A stretch of DNA of 64,000 bases from Homarus americanus (GCF_018991925.1 NW_024722158.1:7372327-7436326); one strand, 5' to 3'; shown: positions 20,306-33,160, counted from the first letter of the stretch. A program made the numbers and translations. The notes: generated by a model not told the origin, from the sequence alone.

Positions 20306-20700
20306 GCAACAACATCCAAACATCACACCTTAGCTTGCAACAAAACATCCAAACACCTTAGCTTGCAACAAAACACAACATCCAAACACCTTAGCTTGCA
20401 ACAAAACACAACATCCAAACACCTTAGCTGACAAAACACAACATCCACATAATATAACCTTAAACATCAAACACCTTGGCAACATCCAAACATCACACCT
20501 TAGCTTGCAACAAAACCACAACATCAAACCTGGCAAGCTCAACAAAACACAACATCCACCTTAGCTTGCAACAAACACACATCAAACACCAGACTGCAAC
20601 AAACGCAACATCAAACACAACAGCTTGCAACAAAACAACATCAAACACCTAACAAACACAACATCCAAACACCTTAGCTTTACAACAACACACAACATCA
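20306..20700. repeat. ~33-bp minisatellite
   Basis: Units combine caccttagcttgcaacaaaa with cacaacatccaaa. Units at the 3' end are shortened and degraded. Confidence 0.88.
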
Positions 20701-20811
20701 ATATTGCTGTACACTGACATGGACGGAGACATCGAGAAGTTGCAATGTTCGTAGGTTTTATAGTGATGATGATGTCATCTGAATATTGACTCGTTAAGGG
20801 CGGTCTGCTGG
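20701..20811. other. short spacer, nothing seen
   Basis: Unique sequence between two arrays with no recognisable feature. Confidence 0.5.
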
Positions 20812-20960
20812 GGTTTCTGCGTCTGCTGGAGTGTCTGTGTCTGCTGGAGTGTCTGTGTCTGCTGGAGTGTCTGTGTCTGCTGGAGTGTCTGTGTCTGCTG
20901 GAGTGTCTGTGTCTGCTGGAGTGTCTGTCTGCTGGTGTCTTGCTGGAGTGTCTATATCCA
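20812..20960. repeat. 18-bp minisatellite
   Basis: About seven copies of gtctgctggagtgtctgt. Confidence 0.93.
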
Positions 20961-21334
20961 GGTGTATCCAGGTGTATTCAGGAAGCTTAATTACACGTAT
21001 TGCATTAATCACCAATCTCTTATATAACTACATTACCTTCTTACACACACATAATTAACTCTTAACAAGAACAAAAACAAAGACAAGAGATAAGAATCAG
21101 ATAAAGCAAACACAGATAAATAAGGACAGTAATTTATCTCACAGGTAATTGCAGGTATGACCCCTCTCCACCCCTACACATTACAGTAATGACACACCAA
21201 GTATTGCCCTCCTCCCTCTCATCCTTTGCATGTAAATCGGATAATATTTGCTGGACTAAATCAACCTAGACGGTGATATAGTAGTTATAAGTAGTTAGGT
21301 TAGTTGTTAGGTTGTGTGTGTATGTATGATTGTT
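20961..21334. other. no gene seen
   Basis: AT-rich single-copy-like sequence. Confidence 0.5.
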
Positions 21335-21335
21335 T

Positions 21336-21380
<45 letters not shown>

Positions 21381-21843
21381 TGTTTCACTTTATCTATTCA
21401 GTTTTTTTGCGGTCTCCACAGCCACACAGTCACCACCACACATATTCACCACACCCACCACACACACCATATACACTTACCACCACAGACTCACCCACCA
21501 CCACACACCACACCACCACCACACACTCTCACCACCACACACATTCACCACCACACACCTCACCACCACCACACACTCCACCACCACACCACCCACCCTA
21601 CACCAACACCACCACCACCACACACACTCACCCCACCACACACACTCACTCACTCCACCACACACCCTCACCACCACACACTCACCGCCACCACACACTC
21701 ACAACCACACACTCTCACCACTCACCACACACCACTCACCACACACCTCACCACACTCACACACTCACCTCACCACACACACACTCACCACACACTCACC
21801 ACCACACACTGCCACCACACTCACTCACACACACTCACCACAG
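21335..21843. repeat. (GTCT)n then CACCACACACTCA array
   Basis: (GTCT)11 at 21337-21381. From about 21420 to 21843 there are irregular caccaccacacac and actcaccac units. The His/Thr/Pro-rich open frames follow from this composition. Confidence 0.93.
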
Positions 21844-22101
21844 ATATTAGGTAAGTGACCCCTTTGATCCTTGGCTGTTGGAGGAGAAATTAGCCTTGAG
21901 TTAATGAGATCGATGTAGAGGGAGAGTGAGGGAGAGGAGGGAGAGTGAGAGAGAGGAGGGAGAGAGGGAGGAGGGGGAGTGGAGGAGGAGAGAGTGAGGG
22001 AGAGTGAGGGAGAGTGAAGGAGTAGGAGGATGGTGAGAGGGATGGAGAGGAATGTGATGGAAGTGAGAGGGAAAGAGGATAGCTGTAAGAAGGTGATAAG
22101 G

Positions 22102-22164
<63 letters not shown>

Positions 22165-22220
22165 ATAAGCTAACCTCAACACACACACACACACTCTCTC
22201 TCTCTCTCTCTCTCTCCATA
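21844..22220. repeat. GA-rich block, (GA)n, (CA)n and (CT)n runs
   Basis: Imperfect gagagtgagggagag units at 21915-22075, pure (GA)28 at 22106-22162, then (CA)8 and (CT)n at 22180-22216. Confidence 0.93.
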
Positions 22221-22320
22221 CATCAACCAGTTCTCAGTTTTTCTTCAGCTAATTACGTGTTATAATTGGTCATCAGTGCTAACAGGGTCAACTAGTGGAT
22301 AACGAGAGAATTAAGTCAAC
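22221..22320. other. short spacer, nothing seen
   Basis: Unique sequence with no coding signal. Confidence 0.5.
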
Positions 22321-22790
22321 AATATTCACAGTGAAATGAGTTTGTGTTGATGAGGTTTTGTGTGGGGGAGGTGGTTTATGTGTGTGGGAGGAGAAGAGAT
22401 AGTGTACCTGGAATGGGTGTTTAAGTGTAGGAAGGACGTTTAGAGGTAGCTGGTATGAAGTGTGTGTGGGAGAGGAGAGGCAAAGTGAGTAGTGTACCTG
22501 GAGTGGGTATGGATGCTGAGTGTTGGTGATAAGCGGTGGTGGAGGAGAGAGGTTATGTACCTGGAGGGTGTTTTAAGGTATACATTAGAGGTGTTTAAGT
22601 GTGTGGGAGGAGAGAGTGCGTGTTATAGTGTACCTGGAGTGGGTGTTTTAAGTGTATGAAGGATATAGAGTGTGTTGGTGATGTTTAAGTGTGTGTGTGT
22701 GTGGTATATGTATGAGTGTTTATGTATATGCATGTATGAGTGTATGCGTAGGTGTATATCTCAATGATCTCTCATACATCAGGTGAGGAA
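22321..22790. repeat. degenerate ~85-100-bp repeat
   Basis: About four copies of a unit containing gtgtacctggagtgggtgtt, then taagtgt and ggaggagaga. Confidence 0.7.
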
Positions 22791-23280
22791 GGAAATATTT
22801 TAAAGTAGGATGCTTCTAGGAACCAAATTTTGCCTTATAATGAGACGTCAACCTTCTGGACACCAACTTGTCTCGCAGGATTAAGTGAGATTTTGAGATA
22901 GTCTCCCATCCTCCTAGCCCTCCTCTTCGCTTCCTCCTAGCCCAGCCTCCTTGCCTTGCTCCTAGCCCTCCTCCTTGCTCTTTTCCTCGCGCCTACCCCC
23001 TAACCCAGACTCTCCTGGTCATCTCTAGCCCTGCTCCTAGCCTCATCCCTACTCCTAGCCTCATCCCTACTCCTAGCCTCATCCCTACTCCTAGCCTCAT
23101 CCCTACTCCTAGCCTCATCCCTACTCCTAGCCTTCCTCCTAGCCTCTTCCTAGCTGCCCTCCTAGCCTCGTCCTAGCCTTCCTAACCTTCCTCCTAGCCT
23201 TTCCCTTAATCCTCCGCCTAGTCCTTATCTTATTCTTGCCCATGCCTCCTAGCCTCCCCTTACCCTCCTCCTATCCTCCC
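22791..23280. repeat. CCTAGCC array with 18-bp core
   Basis: Degenerate tcctcctagcc units surround five exact copies of ctactcctagcctcatcc at about 23040-23125. Confidence 0.85.
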
Positions 23281-24243
23281 AACCAACCTATCCCCCCACT
23301 TTACCCTCCTATCTTCAACACTTTAAACCTACAATTAGCGACAATCTTCACCCAAATAGAAGCAAGATTGTGCAAGGGACGAAAGAAAACGGAATTGGTC
23401 ATAATTAGGCAGACAATGGGAAACCAGAATTAACACCATTTCAAAGGAAAATAGGGGAAAATCACAGAATTGGGGGTTTTGGGGTGTGTTGTTTGAGTTT
23501 AAATCATTTTTTTTCCCTCTCAGATTTTATGCATGAGAGGAAATTAGAGTTTGGAACTGAGATTAGTTAGACAGATTGACAGATTTTGTTCCGTAAAATT
23601 GGTCATACATACAATTTCACACTGATTTAACAGGGACATAGCCACTACGGGTATACAATTAGTTGACATAGAGACTGCGGGTATACAGTATACATAGACA
23701 GTGTAGGTATAGAAGCAGTTACAGTTTAGGCCTACAAGTGTACATAGACAGCAAATTTACAGTGTACACAGACAAATGCATACAGTATACATGGAAAGTC
23801 ATATAAACAGTATACATAACAATACAATGGTAAGCAGTAATACACAATTCGACCAAGAGGAAGAATCAGCAAGATTTTGGGGTGTATTTTTGTTGTTGAA
23901 TATTAGTTCTGAATAATATGGTAAATGGAGAGAGATATTGAGAGTTTTATTTCTCTCTCTCTCTCTGCAGACATACGTAGCCTGACAGTATTAAGTTGTC
24001 ACACTGCCACAAGTCAGCCGTGACCAACTGGTGATGGCTGGCGGTGTCAGTTGTCAGCACCATTATGGCTCTATTTCTGTGAGAGTGTCAGCAAATACAC
24101 CAACCAAAGTATTAGTTTGTAGTTTGTTATTTTTTTTCGCGTTTTATTGTATTTCGTTGTATTTTGTATTATCGTATTGGCTGTATTTTTTATTATTTTT
24201 TTTTGTATTGCCGGTGTAAATTATTTGTATTTTCTAATGCGTG
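23281..24243. other. no gene seen; degenerate tacagtatacatagacag units
   Basis: 23630-23830 holds diverged copies of tatacagtatacatagacag. An acceptor-like ctctctctctgcag ends at about 23969, but the following frames carry early stops. 24120-24230 is T-rich. Confidence 0.5.
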
Positions 24244-24760
24244 TCAGGGGAAGATAGAGGGGTGGAGGGAGAGATAGAATGGGGGGGGGGTGGGGGGGTA
24301 GGGAGGTGGAGGAGATGAGATAGAATGTGGAGGAGAGGGGAGGGGTGGGGTAGGGAGGGTGTGGAGGAGACGTGAGATAGAATGTGGAGGAGAGGGGAGG
24401 GGTGGGGTAGGGAGGGTGTGGAGGAGACGTGAGATAGAATGTGGAGGAGAGGGGAGAGGTGGGAGTAGGGAGGGTGGAGGAGACGAGAGATAGAATGGAG
24501 GAGAGGGGGAGAGGGGGTGGGGAGGGAGGAGTGTGAGGAATGTTGAGGGAGGGAGGGGGGGGGTAGGGGAGGTGGAGGAGAGGAGGTTAGGTGAGAGAAG
24601 AGAGAGGATGGGGAGAGGAAGAGGAAGGAAGGGAGATAAAAAGAGGAGGGGGGGGAAGAACGGGAGATGGGGTGAAAGAGAAATAGACAGATGAAACAGG
24701 AAAGGGGGAGGGGAGAACTAGAGAGACAGATAGACAGAAAAGACAGAGAGACAGAGATAA
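24244..24760. repeat. purine-rich array with ~58-60-bp unit
   Basis: Repeated gagatagaatgtggaggaga and ggggaggggtggggtaggga blocks at 24300-24500, then degenerate GGAGAG sequence. The Ser/Pro/His-rich minus frame is an artefact. Confidence 0.9.
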
Positions 24761-24954
24761 AAACCTTGATAGATACGATAAACATTTTTGCTTGCAGGAA
24801 AAACATCCGACGTGGAGTAAAGATAAAAATAAAAACTCTTAAATATAAGATTTTTCTCAACCTAAAATAAGAGAAATATTCGGCTCACGTCTTGACTTCC
24901 AAAGAGTTTAGTGACAAAGCTTAAGATTAGATTACTGAGGCGGCCGACCTGTGG
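24761..24954. other. nothing seen
   Basis: Short A-rich spacer. Confidence 0.5.
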
Positions 24955-25552
24955 AGACCAGCTAGGAGACTTTAACCAGGAGGACAGGGGAGGGAGACTA
25001 ACTAGGAGGACAGGGAGAGGTGGGGGGGGGAGACTGACTAGGAGGACAGGGGAGGTGGAGACTGGACTAGGAGGACAGAGAGAGGTGGAGACTGGACTAG
25101 GAGGACAGAGAGAGGTGGAGACTGGACTAGGAGGATAGGAGAGGTGGAGACTGGACTTGGAGGACAGGGGAAGGTGGAGACTGGACTAGGAGGATAGAGA
25201 GGGGAGACTGGACTTGGAGGACAGGAGGTGGAGACTGGACCAGGAGGACAGGAGAGGTGGAGACTGACTAGGAGGACAAAGAGGGAGACTGACTAGGGGA
25301 CAGAGAGCGAGACTGGACTAGAGACAGGGGAGGGAGACTGACCAGAGGAAGAGGTGGAGACTGACTAGAGGACAGAGAGAGGGAGACTGGACTAGGAGGA
25401 TAGAGAGAGGTGGAGACTGACTAGGAGGACAGAGAGGTGAAGAATGGACTTGAGGAGGAGAGGAGACTGACTAGGAGGAGAGGAGACTGACTAGAGGACA
25501 GAGAGAGGGAGACTGGACTGAGAAAGAGAGAGGTGGAGACGGACTAGGGGAC
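24955..25552. repeat. ~30-bp GGAGGACAGGG array
   Basis: Units combine ctaggaggacaggggaggtg with gagactgga. Indels between units are frequent. Confidence 0.92.
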
Positions 25553-26062
25553 AGTTACACACCCAGTCACACAGTCACCCACCATCAGTCACACAGTCAC
25601 CCACCAACAGTCACACAGTCATCCACCATCAGTCACCAGTCACCCACCAACAGTCACACAGCCACCCACCAACACTCACACAGTCACCCACCAACAGTCA
25701 CACAGTCACCCACCATCAGTCACACAGTCACCCACCAACAGTCACACAGTCATCCACCATCAGTCACACAGTCACCCACCAACAGTCACACAGTCACCCA
25801 CCAACAGCCACACAGTCACCCACCAACAGTCACACAGTCACCCACCAACAGTCACACCCACCATCAGTCCCCACCAAGTCACACCCACCAACAGTCACAC
25901 AGTCACCCACCAACAGACACACAGTAACCCACCAACAGTCACACAGTCACCCACCAACAGACACACAGTTACCCACCAACAGACACACAGTCACCCACCA
26001 ACAGTCACACAGTCACCCACCAACAGTCACACAGTCACCCACCAACAGTCACACAGTCACAT
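25553..26062. repeat. 22-bp minisatellite
   Basis: About 22 copies of a unit containing agtcacacagtcacccacca and a 2-base aa or tc linker. It follows the previous array directly. Confidence 0.94.
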
Positions 26063-26149
26063 TATCGTCTCCTTGACTGTCTCTTCCACGTCGAGATAAA
26101 ACGAACAATACAGTTTGTCTGATAATGGCCGCCGCTTCTCTCACATGGA
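26063..26149. other. unique spacer
   Basis: Contains gataatggccgccgcttctc. No frame was recognised. Confidence 0.5.
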
Positions 26150-26402
26150 GGTAAATTGTCTCTCAGTAAGGTTAATTATTTCTCAGTGAGGTAAATTATT
26201 TCTCAGTGAGGTAAATTATCTCTCAGTGAGGTAAATTATCTCTCAGTGAGGTAAATTATCTCTCAGTGAGGTAAATTATCTCTCAGTAAGGTAAATTATC
26301 TCTCAGTGAGGTAAATTATCTCTCAGTGAGGTAAATTATCTCTCAGTGAGGTAAATTATCTCTCAGTGAGGTAAATTATCTCTCAGTAAAGTAAATTATC
26401 TC
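26150..26402. repeat. 20-bp minisatellite
   Basis: Twelve copies of tctcagtgaggtaaattatc. It shares the CTCAGTGAG palindrome with the 2966-3392 array. Confidence 0.95.
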
Positions 26403-26569
26403 CTCCTGAACTTTCTCTCGGTCTAGGTGTAACAAAACTAAGTATTTTCACGACCACCAACCAAGCCCCTGGGTCGTTGTCATGCGTCTCTCTATGCAGT
26501 ACACAGTGTTCTGACTGGCCACCCTTGTATTAGTCAACATAACTCTAACTTAAGTCGATGCTTAATGCT
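26403..26569. other. nothing certain
   Basis: Unique-looking sequence with an acceptor-like ctctctatgcag near 26497. No supported exon. Confidence 0.4.
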
Positions 26570-26840
26570 GGGTCGAGAACTCAGCTTGACACCTTGAGTA
26601 CGATTGCTTGACACCTTGAGTACGAAAGCTTAACCCCTTGAATACGATGACTTGACACCTTGAGTAGGATGACCTAACACCATGAGTACGATAGCTTGAC
26701 ACCTTGAGTAGAAAGAGAGAGTAGTGAGAGAGAGAGAAAGAGAGAGAGAGAGAGAAAAACAAACGTCTCTCACTACTCTCTCTCTCTTTCTACTCACTCT
26801 CTCTCTCTCTCTCTCTCTACTGTCTCTCTCTCTCTACCAA
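26570..26840. repeat. ttgacaccttgagtacgat array and GA/CT runs
   Basis: Six diverged units of cttgacaccttgagtacgat at 26580-26712, then mirror-like (GA)n and (CT)n tracts at 26713-26836. Confidence 0.88.
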
Positions 26841-27314
26841 AGCAGGATCGTCAGTACCCAATAGTCGACTCGGAAGTAAAACTCAGAGAAAATGCTCAGC
26901 TAAATTACGGTTCCCCCTTCTGGCCAGACTATTGAACCGGCTCGTGACAAAGTGCCTCGGATAAATAAGCCGGCAGAAAGCATTCACAATACCTCAACGG
27001 TTAAATAAGTAGGTCAGTTTCATCTACAATACATAAACGGCTAAATAACTCAATCATTGCCAATCACAATACCTTCACGGCTAAATAACTCAATCACTTT
27101 CATCCACAATACCTTGACGGCTAAATAACTCGGTAAATACCATCACCAACACTTGCTGACAGACTAAGTGGGTCAATGTGTATGTCTCGACCTGTAATTT
27201 GTCACGACCTGTAATGTGTCACGACCTGTAATGTGTCATGTCCTGCAGTGTGTGCCAGGAAGGTTATTTTTTTAGTTTCTGGCCCGACAAACTACCTCTT
27301 TATCCTGCCTTGTT
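26841..27314. repeat. ~60-bp degenerate array
   Basis: Diverged units around caataccttcacggctaaat and aactcaatcac at about 26985-27150, then four copies of cgacctgtaatgtgtca at 27185-27250. No gene is seen. Confidence 0.65.
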
Positions 27315-27516
27315 AATCTGCCTGCCTGCCTGCCTGCCTCATGGTTTGCCTGCCTACCAGCCTGTTTCGTGGCCTGCCTGCTAGCATGCCGACTGGCCTA
27401 CCTGCCTCGTCAGCTGCCTGTCTCATGAGCTGCCTACCTCATGAATTGTCCGCCTACCATCCTACCCACCTCATAGTCTTCCTCATGGCCTGCCTGCCTG
27501 CCCGCCTGCCTGCCTG
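27315..27516. repeat. degenerate (CCTG)n tract
   Basis: Runs of cctgcctgcctgcc at both ends with diverged units between. Confidence 0.88.
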
Positions 27517-27950
27517 CCTTCAACAACACAACTCACATCACAAACTTGGAGGAAAATATCCCCCCGAGAACTTGTAAGATATTGACTTTGGAAATGGCCA
27601 AGATATTAATAGTAAAAGTTTGACTCGGTATTAAAATAAAAAGGCAATCCATGTTTTTCCCAGGAAGTCAAGGAGCAACAGTTCTCAGGAGTTTGTTTGT
27701 CAGGTCAGAACTTACAAGACTCTGGATGTGAAAAATGACGAGATATCAGCAGTCCTTCCCCCTTTCCCCCTCCTTCCCAGTTTTCTACCCCAGGACTAAA
27801 CACGAACACAAGTTTCCAGGGGAGGAGGACAACAGGTTATAACAGGATGAACAACGTCTTTATTACGGACCATCATCTTTGTCAATAGATTTGTTGTTAT
27901 TTTATCCAAAGATTTTATTTATGGAGTCGTGTCTGTTGTTGTGGTTGTGT

Positions 27951-27982
<32 letters not shown>

Positions 27983-28239
27983 GTTCTTCAATTTCTTTTT
28001 CATCATTCTCATCATCGTTTGTCATTTCTTTACCATTATTATCATTATTCACGCCTGCTTGGCACCGCCCCCCCCGCCAATTCACCACTCACTCACCCTC
28101 ATACTAATCGCTGGTCTTGATATTAGGCCCTCTCTCTCTCTCGTGGTCCAACTTTCACAGCCACATAAACAAGAGTATTGTTGTTTGACAGTTGTTGAGT
28201 CTGCCTGCAACGTTGTTTTGTGGGTCAACCAAACATTAA
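27517..28239. other. no gene seen; (CAT)n run
   Basis: Unique-looking sequence to about 27955, then a (CAT)n tract at 27957-27982 and T-rich sequence. Confidence 0.5.
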
Positions 28240-28760
28240 TCACCCGCCATGAATCCCAGGCACCAATCACCGACCAGCAGGAAGCCCAATCACCAATCAC
28301 TGAGCAGTAGGAAACTCAAGCACTAATCATCGTGCAGTAGGAAGCCCACTCACCAATCACTGAGCAGTAGGAAACTCAAGCACCAATCACCGAACAGCAG
28401 GAAACTCAAGCACCAATCACCGTACTGTCGGAAACTTGAGCACAATTAGCAACAAGAAAAATGTCCAGACACCAATCAGAGACAAGAAGAGCAGCCAGGA
28501 ACCAATCAGACACTAGTAGGACACTTAAGAACCAATCAATGATAAGCAAGACTGTCCCAAGTAACAATCACCATAATATATAGGCAACAATCACCAATGT
28601 ACCAAATGGTTACCCCTCCCCCCCACCCCCAGACACCAATAAATACCATCGATATATGTAAGCACCAATTGGCACCCAGCAGGAGACCCGAACACCAATC
28701 AGTGATCAGCAGGGCAGCCATGGGGCCAATCAGCGTGAAGGACGTCCCGCAGAGGCACCG
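28240..28760. repeat. ~30-bp CCAATCA array
   Basis: Degenerate units built on caccaatcaccgagcagtag then gaaactcaag, with more diverged accaatcag units to about 28735. It is related to the 6985-7125 array. Confidence 0.8.
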
Positions 28761-29087
28761 TGTGATTGGCTCATATTTCAGGAGGACAACCAACGAGCGT
28801 TCTTGGTCCAGTCTTTCTTAACATCGCCGTTTTTTTTTCTCCTCCACCTCTGTCTTAAAGGAGCATAGGAGCATAGGAGCATAGGAGCATATTTTGTGAT
28901 GGTGGTGTACAGTCTCAAGCTAATATCGACGCCATTTTGAACCACTAATATCGTATCGTTGTTTACGTGAGATAAGGAAGATGATTTATTGGTTTATAGG
29001 ATCTCCATTAAAGAGGAAAATTTAACTTACGATTTTTGTTCAGATTACGATAATTTTACTCCCTCAAGTTTTCCTTCTTTCTGTCAT
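28761..29087. other. no gene seen
   Basis: Includes four copies of gagcatag at 28861-28890. The rest is unique-looking. Confidence 0.5.
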
Positions 29088-29250
29088 GTTTACTTCCCTC
29101 TCACTATCGTGTTACTTCCCTCTCACTATCGTGTTACTTCCCTCTCACCATCATGTTACTTCCCTCTCACTATTGTTACTTCCCTCTCACTATTGTTACT
29201 TTCCTCTCACCACCACGTTACTTCCCTCTCACTATTGTTACTTTACTATC
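29088..29250. repeat. ~22-bp minisatellite
   Basis: Units of ttacttccctctcactatcg with tg or tt linkers. Confidence 0.92.
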
Positions 29251-29277
29251 ATGGGTAACCAGACTGTTTTTCAATAC

Positions 29278-29326
<49 letters not shown>

Positions 29327-29486
29327 TCGATCGGAAGAGAAAAAGTAGAAAGTAAGAGAGAAAAAACGATCAAATGAAAGAGAAAGAAGGGAAAATGAGA
29401 GAGACAGATAGACAACGAATCCCAATAAAATCAAGAGGTCGCAGAAATAATTGTATCGTTGGATATTTTATCGGAAAACTAGACGG

Positions 29487-29536
<50 letters not shown>

Positions 29537-29540
29537 TTCA
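29251..29540. repeat. two (GA)n runs with purine-rich spacer
   Basis: GA runs at 29278-29324 and 29490-29534. Confidence 0.95.
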
Positions 29541-30215
29541 GCAGTCACCGCCAATACCAGCAACGGGAGGGAGAAATGGAGGTATTATTGGAACATTTAT
29601 CGGGCACCAGCCGACCTAGTGTCAACACGCCCGCTATGTTAACTGGGAATTTTTAATATAATACAACATAATTCTCATCTTAACTTAGAAAAGATATTAA
29701 GATTACAATTAAAATTATTTATTCTTTGTGGGAAAAATATAAAACTGTGTGTGTGTTCTTTTATTAGGTTTAATGACGTGGTTTATATGCTTTAAAAACA
29801 CTGTTGTTTACCCTAGAGATATAATTGCCATGATAGCCGGTCTTGTCTTTAGCGATATATAATTATGTTTAGAAGAGTAATTTAGGGAATAATTATTTAG
29901 ATATAGGTTAGGAATATATTTGGTTAGGTTAGATTAAGTTACGTTAGGTTAAGGTAGGTTAGATTAGGTTAGGTTGGGGGTGTTAAATTATTACACGAAG
30001 TAAGTTAACGTGTATAACATTACAAAATCAAATCAATAACTATAGTAAAACAGCTCGATGATAAAGACATTCACAATAAAAATAAAAAAATAAAAAGTTT
30101 TGGTGTGTCTGAGCAAAAGGAATTCAGAACCGTCGATAAATTCTCCAAGAATGACAATAACAGAGAAGCAAGAAGGGATAACAGATAATAAAAGTCAGAT
30201 TAATAAAAAAGAAAT
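29541..30215. other. no gene seen; TTAGG-like stretch
   Basis: AT-rich sequence with degenerate ggttaggtta units at about 29920-29975. Confidence 0.5.
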
Positions 30216-30247
<32 letters not shown>

Positions 30248-31056
30248 TAGAGGGAGAGGGGGAAATATTGAGAGGAAGGAAAGAAAGAAAATGGGTTTAA
30301 AAGGAGGACTCAACCAATTACAGTAAGCGAGGATGCAAAAAATAACGAACGATAATGAGAAATAAGAAAGAAAGGGGGAAGAAATGTCTCGCTAACGAAT
30401 ATAAATGAAATAGAACGAGAGAGAGAGAAAAAAAAGTAGGAAACTATACAAAAAAAAATCCGAAAATTAAAAAGAAAACGAATTTATTTCAAGGGGAAAC
30501 AAAACTATTTCAGACATAAACACAGATAATAAAATCACACGAAAGAAAGAAGGAAGAAGAGAAGGGAAAAAACAATACACAGAGGTTAGGAAAGAAAATT
30601 GAGGAAAGTAGGAGGAAGAGGAGCATGTGAAGAGGTAAATAGAGGAGAGGAGAAAAGAAAATGGGGTTAGCATGAGGGAGGACTGAGTTAGGTCAGACGG
30701 AAATGTACGGAAAAGAAAATGTAGTGTTTAGGAAGTCTTGGATTCTCAGACCTAGAGACAGGAAATACGTAGGGGAGATGAGAGATACTGAAGAGAGGTA
30801 CATGAGAGATACAGTGCTGGGGAGAGGGGGCTACAGAGATACAGGGAGAGACAAGAGACAGCAATACACAGGAATCACCGGTAGAGACGATTAAGAGACT
30901 ATTGATATAACCGAGAGAAAGAGATAGAGAAAGACAGACAGAGAGAGAACCGACAGACAGAGAGAGAGAACAGAGAGAAAGATTGATATTAATATTGAAA
31001 AAGTTAATAGACAGAGAGAGACTGACAGAGATACAGACACAAAGAGACAGACAGAG

Positions 31057-31090
<34 letters not shown>
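30216..31090. repeat. purine-rich A/G region with GA, GACA and CA runs
   Basis: GA run at 30222-30248, a long A/G-biased segment, degenerate agacagagag at 30910-31060, and (CA)12 at about 31061-31086. No gene is seen. Confidence 0.75.
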
Positions 31091-31091
<1 letters not shown>

Positions 31092-31498
31092 GACAGAGAA
31101 ATCCCACGAAACTGACTGGAGTGTTGTGGACGAAGCGCCTCTCGGGACCCAGACAATGTTTACCTTTTGATTATAGTATTTGCCGTGTAAAGGAAGACTC
31201 CTCTTACACTAACACTGCCTAGGGGAGGAGGGGCGGGGGGGGGCGGGAGGGGAGGGGAGGGGGAGGGTCTAGGGTGTATAAGAGGCAAGAGTAGCTGGGG
31301 TGTAGAGGTGCAGAATATCTGGGGGGTGGTGGAGGGAGAGAGGGGTGTAGTGAGGAGAGAGGTGTAGTGAGGAGAGAGGGTGCAGTGAGGGAGAGGTAGT
31401 GAGGGAGAGAGAGGTGTAGCTGGGTAGGAGTAACAGGGGTGTAATAGAAGGGGGAAGAGGAGTAACCTAACCTAACCAAATTTAACCACTTAATTGCC

Positions 31499-31546
<48 letters not shown>

Positions 31547-31830
31547 AGAGCGAGTTAGAGCGAGTTGATCAAATTAGACGAGACTTTAATTGCCTTCGTC
31601 ATCAGCTCTTCCTTGTACACTCTTCCCTCGGGTCACAAGATTAGGATTAACACACGTTTACATCGATTGGAGGGAGGTTTAGGTTAAGTTAGGTTAGTTT
31701 AAGTCAGATTAAGTAAATTTGGGTTGGGTTGGGTTGGGATTCGTTAGTATGGGTTAGATTGAGTGAGGTTAAATTAGTTAGATTAGGTTAATTTCGATTA
31801 GGTTAGAGTTAGAGGTGGTGAATTTTCCAG
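31091..31830. repeat. G-rich array, (GA)n and degenerate TTAGG
   Basis: Degenerate gggtgtagtgaggagagag at 31208-31450, (GA)n at 31502-31544, and degenerate ttaggtta and gggttgggtt units at 31676-31812. Confidence 0.8.
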
Positions 31831-32215
31831 AGAAATAAGCTGGGGTGTCTAATCTTCAAGTGAAATAAGCTGAGGTGTCTAATCTTCAAGTGAAATAAGC
31901 TGGGCTGTCTAATCTTCAAGTTAAATAAGCTGGGGGTGTCTAATCTTGAAGAGAAATAAGCTGGGGGTGTCTAATCATCAAGTGGAATAAGCTGGGGGTG
32001 TCTAATCTTCGAGTGAAATAAGCTGGGGTGTCTAATCTTCAAGTGAAATAAGCTGAGGTGTCTAATCTTCAAGTGAAATAAGCTGGGCTGTCTAATCTTC
32101 AAGTTAAATAAGCTGGGGGTGTCTAATCTTGAAGAGAAATAAGCTGGGGGTGTCTAATCATCAAGTGGAATAAGCTGGGGGTGTCTAATCTTCGAGTGAA
32201 ATAAGCTGGGGTTTT
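31831..32215. repeat. ~31-bp minisatellite in a 183-bp higher-order repeat
   Basis: The monomer is aaataagctggggtgtctaa then tcttcaagtg. Six distinguishable monomers (31841-32023) recur in the same order from 32024 onward. Confidence 0.95.
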
Positions 32216-32711
32216 AGGATCATGAATGTACAGATAAGATTAAAGAAAATTAGCAAGCGTGGACAAGATAACGAACGAAGATGCACTAAAGAGGATTGAA
32301 TAAAGAAGAAATAAAGAAAGAAGGAACAGTGTAAATGGTGATAAACGAAGAGAAAGGAGAAATGGATTGGAAATTTGTTAAGAGAGAAGGGGTGAGGGGA
32401 GATGAAAGGGGAGAAGAGAGGATGTGAAGAGAAGTGGAGAGAAGAAGAGGGGAGAAGGGAGGGGAGGAAAGATTGAAGAGGAAAGGGAAGAGTAGAGGAG
32501 GGAGGGGAGGGGAGATTGGAGAGGGGAGTAGGGAGAGGAGGAGAGGGAAGGGGAGAGACCACGAGTATGAAAGGAATGAGTCGTTAAAGAAGCTAAATGA
32601 GGTTTGGAGGAGGAGGTAGGGACAAGGAAGAGGTAGGAGAAGGGAGGGGGGTGGCTGGAGGAGGAGGTAGGAAGGAATGGAGATGATGGTGATGGTAGTG
32701 GTAGTGATAAT
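32216..32711. repeat. purine-rich tract
   Basis: Degenerate gaagaga and ggggagag from about 32380 to 32670. The first 160 bases are A/G-rich without motifs. Confidence 0.75.
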
Positions 32712-33160
32712 GGTGTTGTCTCCCCTTCCTCTTCTTCTCTCTCTCTCCGTTCCTTACCTCTTCGTTTCCTCGTCCTCCTCTTCCTCCTCCTCTCCCCATA
32801 CCTCCCTCCCCTCTACTTCCCCCTCCTCTCCTCCCCCTCCTCTCCCCATACCTCCCTCCCCTCCCCATACCCTCCCCCCCCCTCCCTCCTCCCCCTCATC
32901 TCCCACACCTCCTCCCCCCCTCCCTCCCTCTCCCTCCTCCTCCCATACCTCCCTCCCCCACTCCCTCCTCCTCCCTCCTCCCCTCCCTCCCCCACTCTCC
33001 TCCTCCCTCCTCCCCACACCTCCTCCCCTCCTCCCCCTCCTCTCCCTCCCTCCCCTCCCCCCTCCTCCCTCCTCCTCCTCCTCCCCCCTCCTCCTCCTCC
33101 TCCTCCTCCCCACACCTCCCTCCCCCCTCCCTCTCCCCTCCTCCCCTCCTCACAAAAACA
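32712..33160. repeat. CTCCTCC pyrimidine array
   Basis: About 400 bases of tcctcctcc and ccatacctccctcccc units. It is immediately adjacent to a purine-rich tract, so the strand bias switches sharply at about 32712. Confidence 0.92.
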
